DNA from: Pseudomonadota bacterium
GTDB lineage: Bacteria > Pseudomonadota > Alphaproteobacteria > UBA9655
Reading direction: 5' to 3'
Assembly: GCA_018242065.1 (NCBI GenBank)
Contig: JAFECQ010000019.1
Location: forward strand, 1 to 64,000
Length of the DNA: 64,000 nucleotides
The notes below the pieces were generated by a model. The model was given only the letters and a program-made list of their open reading frames with translations. It made no database searches and was not told where the DNA came from. Of the stretch, positions 44,439-53,759 are shown piece after piece; the first letter of the stretch is position 1, and every line of letters starts with the position of its first letter. Both the position numbers and the translations under genes were made by a program.

Positions 44439-45470
44439 GTGATACTTACATTATCCGTTGATGGAATGGGTGGAGATAAAGCGCCCGGAATTATTATTCA
44501 AGGCTTAGCAATTGCAGCTCAACGCTATCCTTCTGTTCACTTTCTGCTTTATGGTGAGAAAAAAGCGATTTTGCCTCTTTTAGAGAAAGAAAAAGGACTT
44601 ACGGATAGAGTTACCTTTATCCCTTGTGAAGATGTCATAACGCCGGATACAAAGCCAAGTGCGGCCTTGCGAAGTCTTCCGAATTCAAGCATGCGTCAAG
44701 CCATTTTATCTGTTGCAGAAGGGCGAGCTCAAGGTGTTGTTTCTGCGGGCAATACGGGGGCATACATGGCTCTTGCAAAAATGCTTTTAAAAACAATGCC
44801 AGGCATTGATCGTCCTGCGTTAGCCAGTCTTGCTCCTACGTTACGGGGAGAGATCGTGTTTTTAGATTTAGGTGCTAATGTAGAATGCTCATCAAAAAAC
44901 CTTCAACAATTTGCAATTATGGGAGAGACGTTTGCTCGTCTGGTGCTTCATTTACCGAAACCAAAAGTCGGCCTCATCAATGTAGGCTCTGAAGACATTA
45001 AGGGGAATACAATTGTGAGGGAAGCGGCTGATCTCATTCGCGCTTCTTCAATACAGAATAATTTTTATGGGTATATTGAAGGAGATGACATTATGCGCGG
45101 GACGGTTGATGTGGTTGTGATGGATGGGTTTACGGGCAATGTTGTGCTTAAGGCTGGCGAAGGTGTGATGCACCTTGCTCTTCAATATATTAAAGAAGCT
45201 TTTAAGAGTTCCTGGATGGCGCGTCTGGGTTACTTTTTAGCGAGTCCTATGCTCAAGAAGTTAGCTTTTCGTCTTGACTATCGCCGTTACAATGGGGGTA
45301 TTTGGTTAGGGTTGAATGGTATTGCAATTAAAAGCCATGGAGGGACAGATGCTTTGGGATTTGCGCATGCCATAGATCTTGCAGTTGATATGATGACTTC
45401 TCACGTGAATGAGCATTTGCTAAAGGAATTTGCGACAGAGTCTCCTCTTCAAAAGGTTGCAAATAAATGA
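44439..45470 (+). CDS. plsX: Phosphate acyltransferase PlsX
   Basis: A 343-residue enzyme that converts acyl-ACP to acyl-phosphate for phospholipid synthesis. Motifs: V-D-G-M-G-G-D at the N-terminus, S-A-G-N-T-G-A in the middle, and [13 protein letters not shown] chose the GTG at 44439 because AAAGGG lies 9 nt upstream; a GTG 9 bases earlier is too close to it. The stop overlaps the fabH start (ATGA). Confidence 0.95.
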   Translation: MILTLSVDGMGGDKAPGIIIQGLAIAAQRYPSVHFLLYGEKKAILPLLEKEKGLTDRVTFIPCEDVITPDTKPSAALRSLPNSSMRQAILSVAEGRAQGVVSAGNTGAYMALAKMLLKTMPGIDRPALASLAPTLRGEIVFLDLGANVECSSKNLQQFAIMGETFARLVLHLPKPKVGLINVGSEDIKGNTIVREAADLIRASSIQNNFYGYIEGDDIMRGTVDVVVMDGFTGNVVLKAGEGVMHLALQYIKEAFKSSWMARLGYFLASPMLKKLAFRLDYRRYNGGIWLGLNGIAIKSHGGTDALGFAHAIDLAVDMMTSHVNEHLLKEFATESPLQKVANK

Positions 45471-46429
45471 CCATCCGTTCTGTGATTATAGGAACAGGTA
45501 GCTATCTTCCCAAAAACAGAGTAGCCAATCATGATCTTCCTGAACATCTAAACACATCGCATGAGTGGATTGTGGAGAGAACAGGCATTTGTGCGCGCTA
45601 TCTGGCAGCTCCAGACGAATATACATCAGATATGGCTGTCGAGGCTGCTAAACGAGCTTTAAATGTTGCAAAGTTAACTCCTCAAGATATCGATATGATT
45701 ATTCTTGCAACATCGACACCCGATCATACTTTTCCTGCAACAGCAACCCGAATTCAGTCAAAATTAGGAATGTCTAAAGGTTTTGCCTTTGATCAATCAG
45801 CTGTCTGTAGCGGTTTTGTTTTTGCCCTGGCTACAGCGGATACTTACCTTAAGCAAGGAATGGCAAAAACAGCGCTTGTGATAGGGGCTGAAACGATGAG
45901 TCGTCTTCTTGACTGGACTGATCGTAAGACGGCGGTACTCTTTGGAGATGGAGCCGGAGCAGTTGTTTTGCAAGCCCAACAAGGAACAGATCGTGGAATT
46001 CTTGGCAGCTTGTTGCGGACAGATGGTTGCGGTTATGATGAACTTTATGTGAATGGCGGCCCCAGCACGACACAGACAACAGGAGTTATTCACATGAATG
46101 GGCGCGAAGTTTTTCGAAATGCGGTTCATCGATTAGAAGAAGCTGTCGAAGACATTTTGCAACAATGTGATGTTTCTCAGGAAGAGATCGATTGGCTCGT
46201 CCCCCATCAAGCTAATAAACGCATTATTGATGCTACGGCAAAAAAATTAGGGCTTCCTGATGAAAAAGTAATTCATACAGGCAATGATCATGCTAATACG
46301 TCTTCAGCCTCCATTCCTTTGGCTTTGGATCATGCTGTAAGAGATGGGCGTATACAACAAGGTGACCTTATTTTGTGTGAGGCTTTTGCTGGTGGTTTTG
46401 CGTGGGGATCAAACTTAATTCGTATGTAG
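45467..46429 (+). CDS. fabH: Beta-ketoacyl-ACP synthase III
   Basis: A 320-residue enzyme starting type II fatty acid synthesis by condensing acetyl-CoA with malonyl-ACP. The catalytic triad is Cys114 (A-V-C-S-G-F), His247 (V-P-H-Q-A-N) and Asn277 (H-A-N-T-S-S-A-S). Overlaps plsX by 4 bp. In alphaproteobacteria fabH is often followed by ihfA; here asd follows. Confidence 0.97.
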   Translation: MTIRSVIIGTGSYLPKNRVANHDLPEHLNTSHEWIVERTGICARYLAAPDEYTSDMAVEAAKRALNVAKLTPQDIDMIILATSTPDHTFPATATRIQSKLGMSKGFAFDQSAVCSGFVFALATADTYLKQGMAKTALVIGAETMSRLLDWTDRKTAVLFGDGAGAVVLQAQQGTDRGILGSLLRTDGCGYDELYVNGGPSTTQTTGVIHMNGREVFRNAVHRLEEAVEDILQQCDVSQEEIDWLVPHQANKRIIDATAKKLGLPDEKVIHTGNDHANTSSASIPLALDHAVRDGRIQQGDLILCEAFAGGFAWGSNLIRM

Positions 46430-46439
46430 GGAGATGTTT

Positions 46440-47474
46440 ATGGGATATCGGGTTGCGGTTGTTGGTGCCACAGGCAATGTGGGTCGAGAAATTTTAAGTA
46501 TTCTTGCAGAACGAAAATTTCCAATTGCAGAAATTCAAGCCGTGGCATCTTCTACTTCTAATGCTGAACGTGTTTCATTTGGAGAGGATCAAGTTTTAAA
46601 TGTGATTCCAATCACTGAGTTTGATTTTAAAGGTTTTGATTTTGTATTCTTTGCTGCAGGTAGTCTTGTTTCAGCTGAGTTCGCTCCGATTGCAGCTGAA
46701 GCTGGATGTATCGTTATTGATAACTCTTCCAACTTTCGTCAAGAAAAAGAAATTCCACTTGTTGTTCCAGAAGTAAACCCTGAAGTTCTTGGGCTTTATA
46801 AGGATTGCAATATTATTGCCAATCCAAACTGTGTGGCGCTTCCGCTTACCATGGCTTTAAAGCCTCTCATGGATGAAGTTGGACTCAAGCGTGCAGTTGT
46901 TTCAACATATCAATCCGTTTCGGGTGCAGGTCGTGCCGCAATGGATGAGCTTTTTAATCAAACCAGGTCGATCTATATGAATCAACCTGTAACTAAGGAA
47001 GAATTGCCAAAACAAATTGCTTTTAATGTTATCCCGCAAGTTGATATTTTTTTGCCAGATGGAACAACTTTTGAAGAAACAAAAGTGGCTGTCGAGACGC
47101 AGAAGATTTTAGGAATTAATATGGGTCTCGCGATAACATGTGTGCGCGTTCCCGTTTTTATTGGTCATTCCATGTCTGTAGCGGTTGAGTTAAAAAAACC
47201 GCTGTCTGTTGGTGAAGCCCGCGCTCTATGGCGAGACTTTCCCGGACTCTCAATTGTTGATTATCGTCAAGAAGATGGTTATGTGACACCTGCAGAGATT
47301 GTTGGTGAAGACAATGTGTATATCAGTCGTATTCGCATCGATAAGTCAGTTGAAAACGGCCTTTTGTTCTGGCTTGTGAGCGATAACTTGCGCAAGGGAG
47401 CTGCCTTAAATGCTGTGCAAATTGTCGAGCGGCTGGTGAGTGATTATCTTGAACCAAATGGAAACATAAATTAA
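46440..47474 (+). CDS. asd: Aspartate-semialdehyde dehydrogenase
   Basis: A 344-residue enzyme of the aspartate pathway leading to lysine, meso-diaminopimelate, threonine and methionine. The NADP-binding G-A-T-G-N-V-G-R-E and the catalytic Cys131 in A-N-P-N-C-V-A-L-P are intact. I chose the ATG at 46440, preceded by GGGAGA; an ATG at 46434 lies too close to that site. It converges on the GT9 gene with a 4-bp overlap. Confidence 0.95.
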   Translation: MGYRVAVVGATGNVGREILSILAERKFPIAEIQAVASSTSNAERVSFGEDQVLNVIPITEFDFKGFDFVFFAAGSLVSAEFAPIAAEAGCIVIDNSSNFRQEKEIPLVVPEVNPEVLGLYKDCNIIANPNCVALPLTMALKPLMDEVGLKRAVVSTYQSVSGAGRAAMDELFNQTRSIYMNQPVTKEELPKQIAFNVIPQVDIFLPDGTTFEETKVAVETQKILGINMGLAITCVRVPVFIGHSMSVAVELKKPLSVGEARALWRDFPGLSIVDYRQEDGYVTPAEIVGEDNVYISRIRIDKSVENGLLFWLVSDNLRKGAALNAVQIVERLVSDYLEPNGNIN

Positions 47475-48403
47475 CGTACTTTTGTGATTGTACAGTTTTT
47501 CCATCTCTCAAACAGAACGTCTCTTACTTCTGCGATTGTTAGTTTATCCATATAGCACGTCGTATCCGCGGGCGTTTGGATAATTTTCTTTTTTGGTAAC
47601 GGCATTGATCTGAGAACGCGATGAGGAGAAGGCATTTGAGCAGACCAAGGACCATACAATTGATCATTGGATGGGCCAAAAAGAGCAATAGTAGGCGTTT
47701 TAACAGCAACGCTTAAATGCAAAAGTCCCGAATCATTTCCAATAAATAGGCGAGAAGATTTAATAAGTGCGGCTGAATCGAGAAGATGGCCACCAATCGT
47801 ATTTATGCACTGATCTTGTGGAAGAGCTTTGAGGATAGGTTCTATTTGATCTCTTTCATTGGGAGCAGCAAAGATAGCTACTTGAGCTTCGGGGTTCATT
47901 TGACAAAATTCGCTTAAGAGTGTCACAAAATTGTCCATGGGCCACTGCTTTCCAATCCACCCCGCCACAGGAGCTACAGCAAGGGTGGGACGATCAAGTT
48001 TGGTGCGCGCCAGTCGTTCTTTTGAAAACCATAAAGTGGGACAGAGAGGATCTTGCGATCCCATACATTGACTGATTTGAAGTACTTTGTGTTGCCGAGG
48101 GGGAGGTTGTTTCCAAATATGACGTTCACTGGCTTTTAAGAAATAAGAAAGGAGAGAGCCTCTTAGATCAATGACACGGTTCCAAGGCTCCCTTCTGGTT
48201 TCTTTCCACATATCAAGCCAATGTGCCTTCCATGGTTTTTTCCCCATAATGATGAGTTTTTTAAGTTGAGGTAGATCAGCAAAGAGGGGTGCTGTCAGTG
48301 ATGTGGCAACGATAATTGAATCTTCCTCTTTGTACTTATCAATGACGCCTGTTGTAAAAATAGCATCCCCTAAGCGGGTGGGAAGAATGAAAAGATTTGT
48401 CAT
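47471..48403 (-). CDS. Glycosyltransferase family 9 (heptosyltransferase-like)
   Basis: A 310-residue GT-B enzyme of the family that adds heptoses to lipopolysaccharide core. The N-terminus L-P-T-R-L-G-D-A-I-F-T-T-G and the nucleotide-binding region I-G-N-D-S-G-L-L-H-L-S-V-A-V-K-T-P-T-I-A-L-F-G-P are typical. Substrate is unknown, so no gene name is given. Together with the sulfatase region, it suggests the cell still builds a decorated surface glycan. Confidence 0.88.
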   Translation of the reverse strand: MTNLFILPTRLGDAIFTTGVIDKYKEEDSIIVATSLTAPLFADLPQLKKLIIMGKKPWKAHWLDMWKETRREPWNRVIDLRGSLLSYFLKASERHIWKQPPPRQHKVLQISQCMGSQDPLCPTLWFSKERLARTKLDRPTLAVAPVAGWIGKQWPMDNFVTLLSEFCQMNPEAQVAIFAAPNERDQIEPILKALPQDQCINTIGGHLLDSAALIKSSRLFIGNDSGLLHLSVAVKTPTIALFGPSNDQLYGPWSAQMPSPHRVLRSMPLPKKKIIQTPADTTCYMDKLTIAEVRDVLFERWKNCTITKVR

Positions 48404-48498
48404 GGTAGCGCCTTGTTTATAGAACTCTATAATTTCATGATCAGCACCCTAGCAGAATAAAATTAATTTTGGCAAGTATTTCTATATTTCGTTAACTC

Positions 48499-49284
48499 AT
48501 GTTTTATTCTAGACATGCGTTTCCTCTTGTTCCAATGGGGGTAACGCAATCACATATCTCGTGCTGCTACCATTTTCTTTTTACCTTGAGAGATAAGTTT
48601 TTCATAAAAAGCTCGCAAAGGAGAAAGAGATCGCCTTGCGGACATAGCAGCCATAATATTGCAAATTTGTTGTGCTCTCCTGTGATTGACGAACAAGATA
48701 GACGCCATTTCTTTAGAAAAATAATGTGTTCGTTAAGATTTAAAGAGAGCGAATATGCCACTCTAAAGGATGAAGTTGCGTTTCTTACGCAGCTTATAAA
48801 GACGCAGGTTAAGAGTCTCTCTTCTTATGGGTTGGCTCGTGCTGTGATAGATGTTTTGACTTTTGACAGTGAGACGCGTCGTGTTATTTGCATGCATCCG
48901 GAAACGTTTTTTGTAGATACAAGCGACGATTGGCTAACTTGCTACTCAATACTCTTTACGTTACGTGATCTTGAACTTACTATCGCTCAAATTGACTATG
49001 CTGGTCAGGTTTTAAAAGCTGTGGCTAGAGATTTAAATGTAACACATATGGAAGACATTATAACAGACTGGTATGATGCCGGTATGTTCGATGATGTTCC
49101 GACCGATTGGCGTTCCTCCATGCCTCCTCCTCCTTTCATCAAAAAGACGCCTATAAGCTTAAGGTATGAGAGAACAGCTATGGATAGAGTAGAAGAACTT
49201 CTCTTTCATAACGCACCAATAAAGTTTATTGCTGGGTATCTTGAGAGGTTTTTGTTCCAGGTATCCCTTCGTATTCATAGATAA
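48499..49284 (+). CDS. Hypothetical protein, start uncertain
   Basis: The frame runs 261 residues, but the first 75 are low in predicted structure and the ATG at 48724 (M-C-S-L-R-F-K) may be the real start. The better part contains a helical region (L-K-D-E-V-A-F-L-T-Q-L-I-K-T-Q) and acidic segments (T-D-W-Y-D-A-G-M-F-D-D-V). No signal peptide or known motif is visible. It converges on the YCII-GrpB gene with no gap. Confidence 0.5.
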   Translation: MFYSRHAFPLVPMGVTQSHISCCYHFLFTLRDKFFIKSSQRRKRSPCGHSSHNIANLLCSPVIDEQDRRHFFRKIMCSLRFKESEYATLKDEVAFLTQLIKTQVKSLSSYGLARAVIDVLTFDSETRRVICMHPETFFVDTSDDWLTCYSILFTLRDLELTIAQIDYAGQVLKAVARDLNVTHMEDIITDWYDAGMFDDVPTDWRSSMPPPPFIKKTPISLRYERTAMDRVEELLFHNAPIKFIAGYLERFLFQVSLRIHR

Positions 49285-50094
49285 TTAGTGAGTTTTCCAA
49301 AGCAGGGCTTTTAACTCGACACCTTTTATGAAATCTTCTTTGCCCCAGCAATATTTTTCAATATCGTCTGGTGACTTTTTGACAAGGTCTTTTTTGAGAT
49401 CTGAATATACTTGTGCAGTGTCAGGATGATCTCTCATATAATCTCGAAAGCGGAGATGACGTTCGATATCAGCGTGTCCTTCTTCGAAGATGTGAACATT
49501 AAAAAGGCGCTTCCCCTTTTGTTTCTTGATAAAAAATCGCCGGCCAGGCATGCCGTACTCACCTTTAGCTTCGTATCCTAAAGCTTCTAGCGAAGATGTA
49601 AGACGGTCCACCTCCTGAATATCTTTGACCACAGGTAAAATATCAACGATAGGTTTTGCGACAATTCCAGGAATAGCCGTACTTCCAATATGATGAATAT
49701 CAAGAAGTGTTTGACCTAAAGCGTGTGAAATTTTTTCAGCTTCTGCCTTAAAAGTAACTTCCCACTCAGGTGTGTATGGAACAAGTTCAATATTTTCCTT
49801 TTCAGGTTCAAGAATAAAAGTGGCAAAATCAGGATGAAAACGCGATGGTTCAAAAGCAATGACCTCATAGTCAGCAATATTATGGATCATGAATGGATCT
49901 TTTTTTAAAAGCTGTTCAAAATCGCCGCGTCGGGTTAAAGGCGAAATAATAACGCCCCCTTTTCCATTCATCATGCGCCCCGAGACAATGAGGTTATTTT
50001 TAGCATATTCTGCTTTTAGGAAAGTAATATGTTTTTCTCGGTAAAGATCGACCTCTTCTGAGGGAACTTTGTATCGTAAGATCGCAATATACAC
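49285..50094 (-). CDS. YCII domain-GrpB fusion protein
   Basis: A 269-residue two-domain protein. Residues 1-92 fit the YCII-related ferredoxin-like fold, with N-L-I-V-S-G-R, G-G-V-I-I and D-P-F-x-x-x-x-I-A-D-Y-E-V. Residues 100-269 match GrpB/UPF0157 nucleotidyltransferase-like proteins, with I-H-H-I-G-S-T-A-I-P-G-I-V-A-K-P-I-V-D-I and R-L-F-N-V-H-I-F. Both occur as separate proteins elsewhere; their reactions are poorly known. The start is GTG, 3 bp before the end of the upstream trxA. The trxA link is probably operonic. Confidence 0.85.
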   Translation of the reverse strand: MYIAILRYKVPSEEVDLYREKHITFLKAEYAKNNLIVSGRMMNGKGGVIISPLTRRGDFEQLLKKDPFMIHNIADYEVIAFEPSRFHPDFATFILEPEKENIELVPYTPEWEVTFKAEAEKISHALGQTLLDIHHIGSTAIPGIVAKPIVDILPVVKDIQEVDRLTSSLEALGYEAKGEYGMPGRRFFIKKQKGKRLFNVHIFEEGHADIERHLRFRDYMRDHPDTAQVYSDLKKDLVKKSPDDIEKYCWGKEDFIKGVELKALLWKTH

Positions 50095-50097
50095 GTT

Positions 50098-50415
50098 CTA
50101 AACAGATTTGAGCCACTCGATGAGGGCCGCTTTCGACTGAACGCCTACCTTTGTTCCCACCATTTTTCCGTCTTTAAAGACCATGAGAGTTGGGATTGAG
50201 CGAATACCTAACAGGGCTGGTGTTTCTGGGTTTTCATCGATATTCAATTTAGCAATAACAGCCTTATCCCCGATCTCTGCAACAACTTCTTCTAAAACCG
50301 GTGCAATCATGCGACAAGGACCGCACCACTCAGCCCAGAAATCGACCAAGACTGGCTTTTTTGAATCCATAACTTCGGTTTTGAAAGAAGAATCGGTTAC
50401 TTTTATGACTGCCAT
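50098..50415 (-). CDS. trxA: Thioredoxin
   Basis: A 105-residue protein-disulfide reductant with the active site W-C-G-P-C (Cys31, Cys34), the buried Asp in V-D-F-W-A-E-W, and the cis-Pro in I-P-T-L-M-V-F. It lies 20 bp after addA, a frequent order in alphaproteobacteria, so it may be expressed with the repair genes. Confidence 0.97.
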   Translation of the reverse strand: MAVIKVTDSSFKTEVMDSKKPVLVDFWAEWCGPCRMIAPVLEEVVAEIGDKAVIAKLNIDENPETPALLGIRSIPTLMVFKDGKMVGTKVGVQSKAALIEWLKSV

Positions 50416-50435
50416 TTGATAAATTCCTTTTTTCT

Positions 50436-53400
50436 TTATGCTTGATTTTCTCTAGTGTAAAGACATCCCTCGCTATCGTCAATTAAAGCTGTAAACTTTT
50501 TCAACAGAGAGTCAGGCAACACATCAAGGCGTGGAAAGTGTGTCCATAAAAGGCCACATAAAATGGTTTGAGAGGGGTAAATTTGAGAAAGAGCCGCTTG
50601 ATACATGGCCATTTGTTTAAGATATGAAGTGGGGATCTCGTCAAGTTTATAAGGAACGTTACCGTGGGTTTTGTAGTCAATAATCAGGATATGGTCTTCA
50701 TCCATAATCAGACGATCAATTTGCCCAGAAAGCAAAGCATCTCCCAACTTTCCGGTAACTTGTACCTCGCCTTGGGAGAGGGGGCCAAATAGATCTGGGT
50801 AGGACTTAAAAACATTTAAGACGTTCTCAATCATCTCTTGAATAAAGTCTTCGGGAACAGCTTCTTTCTCTAAAAAGCGCTGAGCCGCAGGCTCTCTTAA
50901 CTCTTCTTCAATGGGTGGAAGAATCTCAAGCAGTTTATGAATAAGAATCCCTCTTCTGGTTCCAAAAGCTCCAAAAGATGATGGAGTGCTCTTTTCTTCT
51001 TCCTCACCTTCAGAAGGTCGCAATAATTTAGGTCGGCTCTCTAGAGGAGGCGGTGACATAAGCCAGTTGGGTAAGAGATAGGAAACAGGTTTTGAAGGTG
51101 TTAAGGAAAGAACTTGTGTTTCCTTCTGTGAGCTAAGGCGCCAGCCTTTTTCTTTTGATTGTTGAAAAAGAGAAGACTCACATTCAAACGCTTCTCCAAT
51201 TTTTTGTAGTCCCTCTTTTACAAGCTCATACCAAGTTTCTTGGTGATTTGATTCCCACCCACAGATATAAAGCGCATCTTCCGCACGAGTAAGTGCAACA
51301 TAGAGAAGGCGACGATATTCTTCTCGTTGTATCTCTTGTAGCTTGTGTTTGAGAATTTTCGTCAGCGGGATATCTTGATCAGCTGGAGGCAACCATATCA
51401 ACGCATTCTTAGAAAATGTGAAGGGAGGAAGGTCTAGAGGCGTTTGTGTTGTATCAGGCAGAATGACAATGGGTGCTTGAAGCCCTTTCGATCCATGAAC
51501 AGTCATAATGCGGACTTGATTGCTTTGGTCGAGATCGCGTTTAAGTTCAATAATTTCTTGAGAAATCCAATGGAGGAAGCCTTGGAGTGAAGGTGTCTTT
51601 TCTTTTTGATAGCGAAGGCAAAGATTCAGAAATTCATCGAGTGAATCTAAAACTTCTGGCCCGAGACGCGCTTGCCATTTTTTGCGGCCTTCAAGAGGGC
51701 CTAGGATTGTATTAAAAAGAGCAAAGGGTGTGAAATAATCAGCGCGCGCAAGAAGTTCGCTTAAAAGAGACACAATAGTTTCGTGTCTTTTGTTTTGTTG
51801 AAGACGCTCCCAAAGGGATGCCTCCCCTCGGTCATAGGCAAGGGTAAAAAGATCTTCTTCCGAAAGCCCGAAAAGGGGACCTTTTAAGATAGTGGCCAGT
51901 GTGAGATCATCTTCCGGCAATAATAAAAATTCAGAAATCTTGAGAAGATCTTGAACGGCAATGCCTTCTAATAACCAGAGTCGGTCGATGCCTGCGACGG
52001 GAATGTTCTGGTCTTTAAGGGATTTGATCAATGTATCAACGAAGTTCGTTCTACGGCGAACGAGAATAAGAATATCTCCAGGTTGAATCGATCTTGAATG
52101 GGGATGCTTACCAGAAAGCCACTCTTGAATTGTTTGAGCAAGCAATTGCGCAAGACGTTTTTGTGGAGACGTAGGGGGATGTTGAGTAAGAGGAGCTTGC
52201 CAGGGAGAAAGACTATCTTCTTCTTCATTTTTAAGAAGAGGCCATAATTCCACATGTCCAGGAGCGTCTTTTCGAAAAGGTAAATGCTCCAGAGGATTAG
52301 GGGAGAGGGGATGGGGCGAAAAGACGGCATCAACAACGGAAAGAATTTCAGGCGTTGAGCGAAAAGACACATTAAGATCAATATCTTGCCATGTTTTCCC
52401 TGAGTTTAAGGCGAATGTTCTTAAATCATTTTGCATTTGGGTAAAAACAGTGGGATCTGCCCCCTGAAAGCTATAAATTGATTGTTTCCCATCCCCCACG
52501 ATAAATAGAGTGCGATTGGAAGTTTCTGTTGCGGCGTTTGCGTAAAATTCCTCAGCAATCGCTCGAATAACCTGCCATTGGGATGGGTTTGTGTCTTGCG
52601 CTTCATCTACGAGGATGTGATCTAAACCGCCATCTAGTTTATAAAGAACCCAATGACATCCAGGATTTTTTAAAAGAGAGACTGTTTTGAAAATTAAGTC
52701 GTCGTAATCGAGAAGGGATTGGTTATTTTTGAGCTTCTCATAATTCTTTAAAAATGACGTGCTATAGCTTAAAAAAGCTTTGGAAATGTTTGCTATCTCC
52801 AGAGTATGATACTTTTCCAACCATACTTCCAGCCGTAACGCCTCCTGTTCGAGAAGCTCTTTGAGAGCAGGAGCTTTAAGGGCAACGCTTTGAGTTATGA
52901 GCCGCGCTCTTTTTTCGCCTTGCTGGGTGAGAAAAATCTTCAGATAGGCCTCAAAATGGTGTTTCTTTTCTGAGTCAGGCAAATGTAAGAACTGACTGAG
53001 AGCTCTTTCTCTTTCTTGATCAGTTGAACTGCCTTCTTTTAAAAAGACACTTTCTTTTCGCAATAGTGCGTCAGGAATGTCCTCTAAAAGAGAGCTTAAT
53101 AAATCTTCGTGTGATATATTTTTTGTATCTAATAAATTTTCTATGTGGTGCGACGTGCTTTCTTCAAATGAGAGTCTTTCTTGTAAAATAAATGTATTCA
53201 GCTCATCAAACATACTCTCACTAAATCGCAGAATGAGAGCATGCAGTGTGTCTTGAAGCATTGGATCTTGCATGACGTCAAGAGAGGCCCTCTTAATGAG
53301 AAGTTTTCTTTCCGTATCATCAGCAACTTCAAAAAAGGGAGAGAGTCCAGCTTCTAAAGGAAAACGTTTTAAAAGAGATTGACAGAAACTATGAATCGTT

Positions 53401-53759
53401 TGAATTTTAAGCCCACCTGGTGCATCAAGCGTAAGGCTAAAAAGTTTGCGAGCATATGTCACTTTTTCGAGGCTAGGAGAGAGTCCTTGCAAATTCTCAA
53501 GGGAAATTTTTAGCTCGTTTTCTGGTAGTATAGACCACTCACCGAGTCTCAGCCGTACACGATTTGCCATTTCGGCAGCAGCAGCTTTTGTGAAAGTAAG
53601 GCATAAAATGCGTTCAGGTGGGCAGCCTTCTAGAAGAAGATTAAGAACGCGGTCGGTTAGCACCTTGGTTTTCCCTGAGCCAGCTGATGCTGCCACCCAG
53701 GCTGAATTCTGGGGGTGTGCTGCAAGCCGTTGAGATTTTGCCGCGCGTTGATGAGGCAT
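50436..53759 (-). CDS. addA: Double-strand break repair helicase-nuclease AddA
   Basis: A 1107-residue UvrD-type helicase with a C-terminal nuclease, working with AddB to process DNA ends for RecA. Walker A A-S-A-G-S-G-K-T, motif II D-E-A-Q-D-T and motif V-type V-M-T-V-H-G-S-K-G-L are present. The PD-(D/E)xK nuclease core L-I-I-D-Y-K-T-H-G lies near the end. I chose the ATG at 53759, which overlaps the addB stop by one base and has GGGGGA upstream; an ATG 15 bases earlier lacks a properly spaced site. Confidence 0.95.
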   Translation of the reverse strand: MPHQRAAKSQRLAAHPQNSAWVAASAGSGKTKVLTDRVLNLLLEGCPPERILCLTFTKAAAAEMANRVRLRLGEWSILPENELKISLENLQGLSPSLEKVTYARKLFSLTLDAPGGLKIQTIHSFCQSLLKRFPLEAGLSPFFEVADDTERKLLIKRASLDVMQDPMLQDTLHALILRFSESMFDELNTFILQERLSFEESTSHHIENLLDTKNISHEDLLSSLLEDIPDALLRKESVFLKEGSSTDQERERALSQFLHLPDSEKKHHFEAYLKIFLTQQGEKRARLITQSVALKAPALKELLEQEALRLEVWLEKYHTLEIANISKAFLSYSTSFLKNYEKLKNNQSLLDYDDLIFKTVSLLKNPGCHWVLYKLDGGLDHILVDEAQDTNPSQWQVIRAIAEEFYANAATETSNRTLFIVGDGKQSIYSFQGADPTVFTQMQNDLRTFALNSGKTWQDIDLNVSFRSTPEILSVVDAVFSPHPLSPNPLEHLPFRKDAPGHVELWPLLKNEEEDSLSPWQAPLTQHPPTSPQKRLAQLLAQTIQEWLSGKHPHSRSIQPGDILILVRRRTNFVDTLIKSLKDQNIPVAGIDRLWLLEGIAVQDLLKISEFLLLPEDDLTLATILKGPLFGLSEEDLFTLAYDRGEASLWERLQQNKRHETIVSLLSELLARADYFTPFALFNTILGPLEGRKKWQARLGPEVLDSLDEFLNLCLRYQKEKTPSLQGFLHWISQEIIELKRDLDQSNQVRIMTVHGSKGLQAPIVILPDTTQTPLDLPPFTFSKNALIWLPPADQDIPLTKILKHKLQEIQREEYRRLLYVALTRAEDALYICGWESNHQETWYELVKEGLQKIGEAFECESSLFQQSKEKGWRLSSQKETQVLSLTPSKPVSYLLPNWLMSPPPLESRPKLLRPSEGEEEEKSTPSSFGAFGTRRGILIHKLLEILPPIEEELREPAAQRFLEKEAVPEDFIQEMIENVLNVFKSYPDLFGPLSQGEVQVTGKLGDALLSGQIDRLIMDEDHILIIDYKTHGNVPYKLDEIPTSYLKQMAMYQAALSQIYPSQTILCGLLWTHFPRLDVLPDSLLKKFTALIDDSEGCLYTRENQA

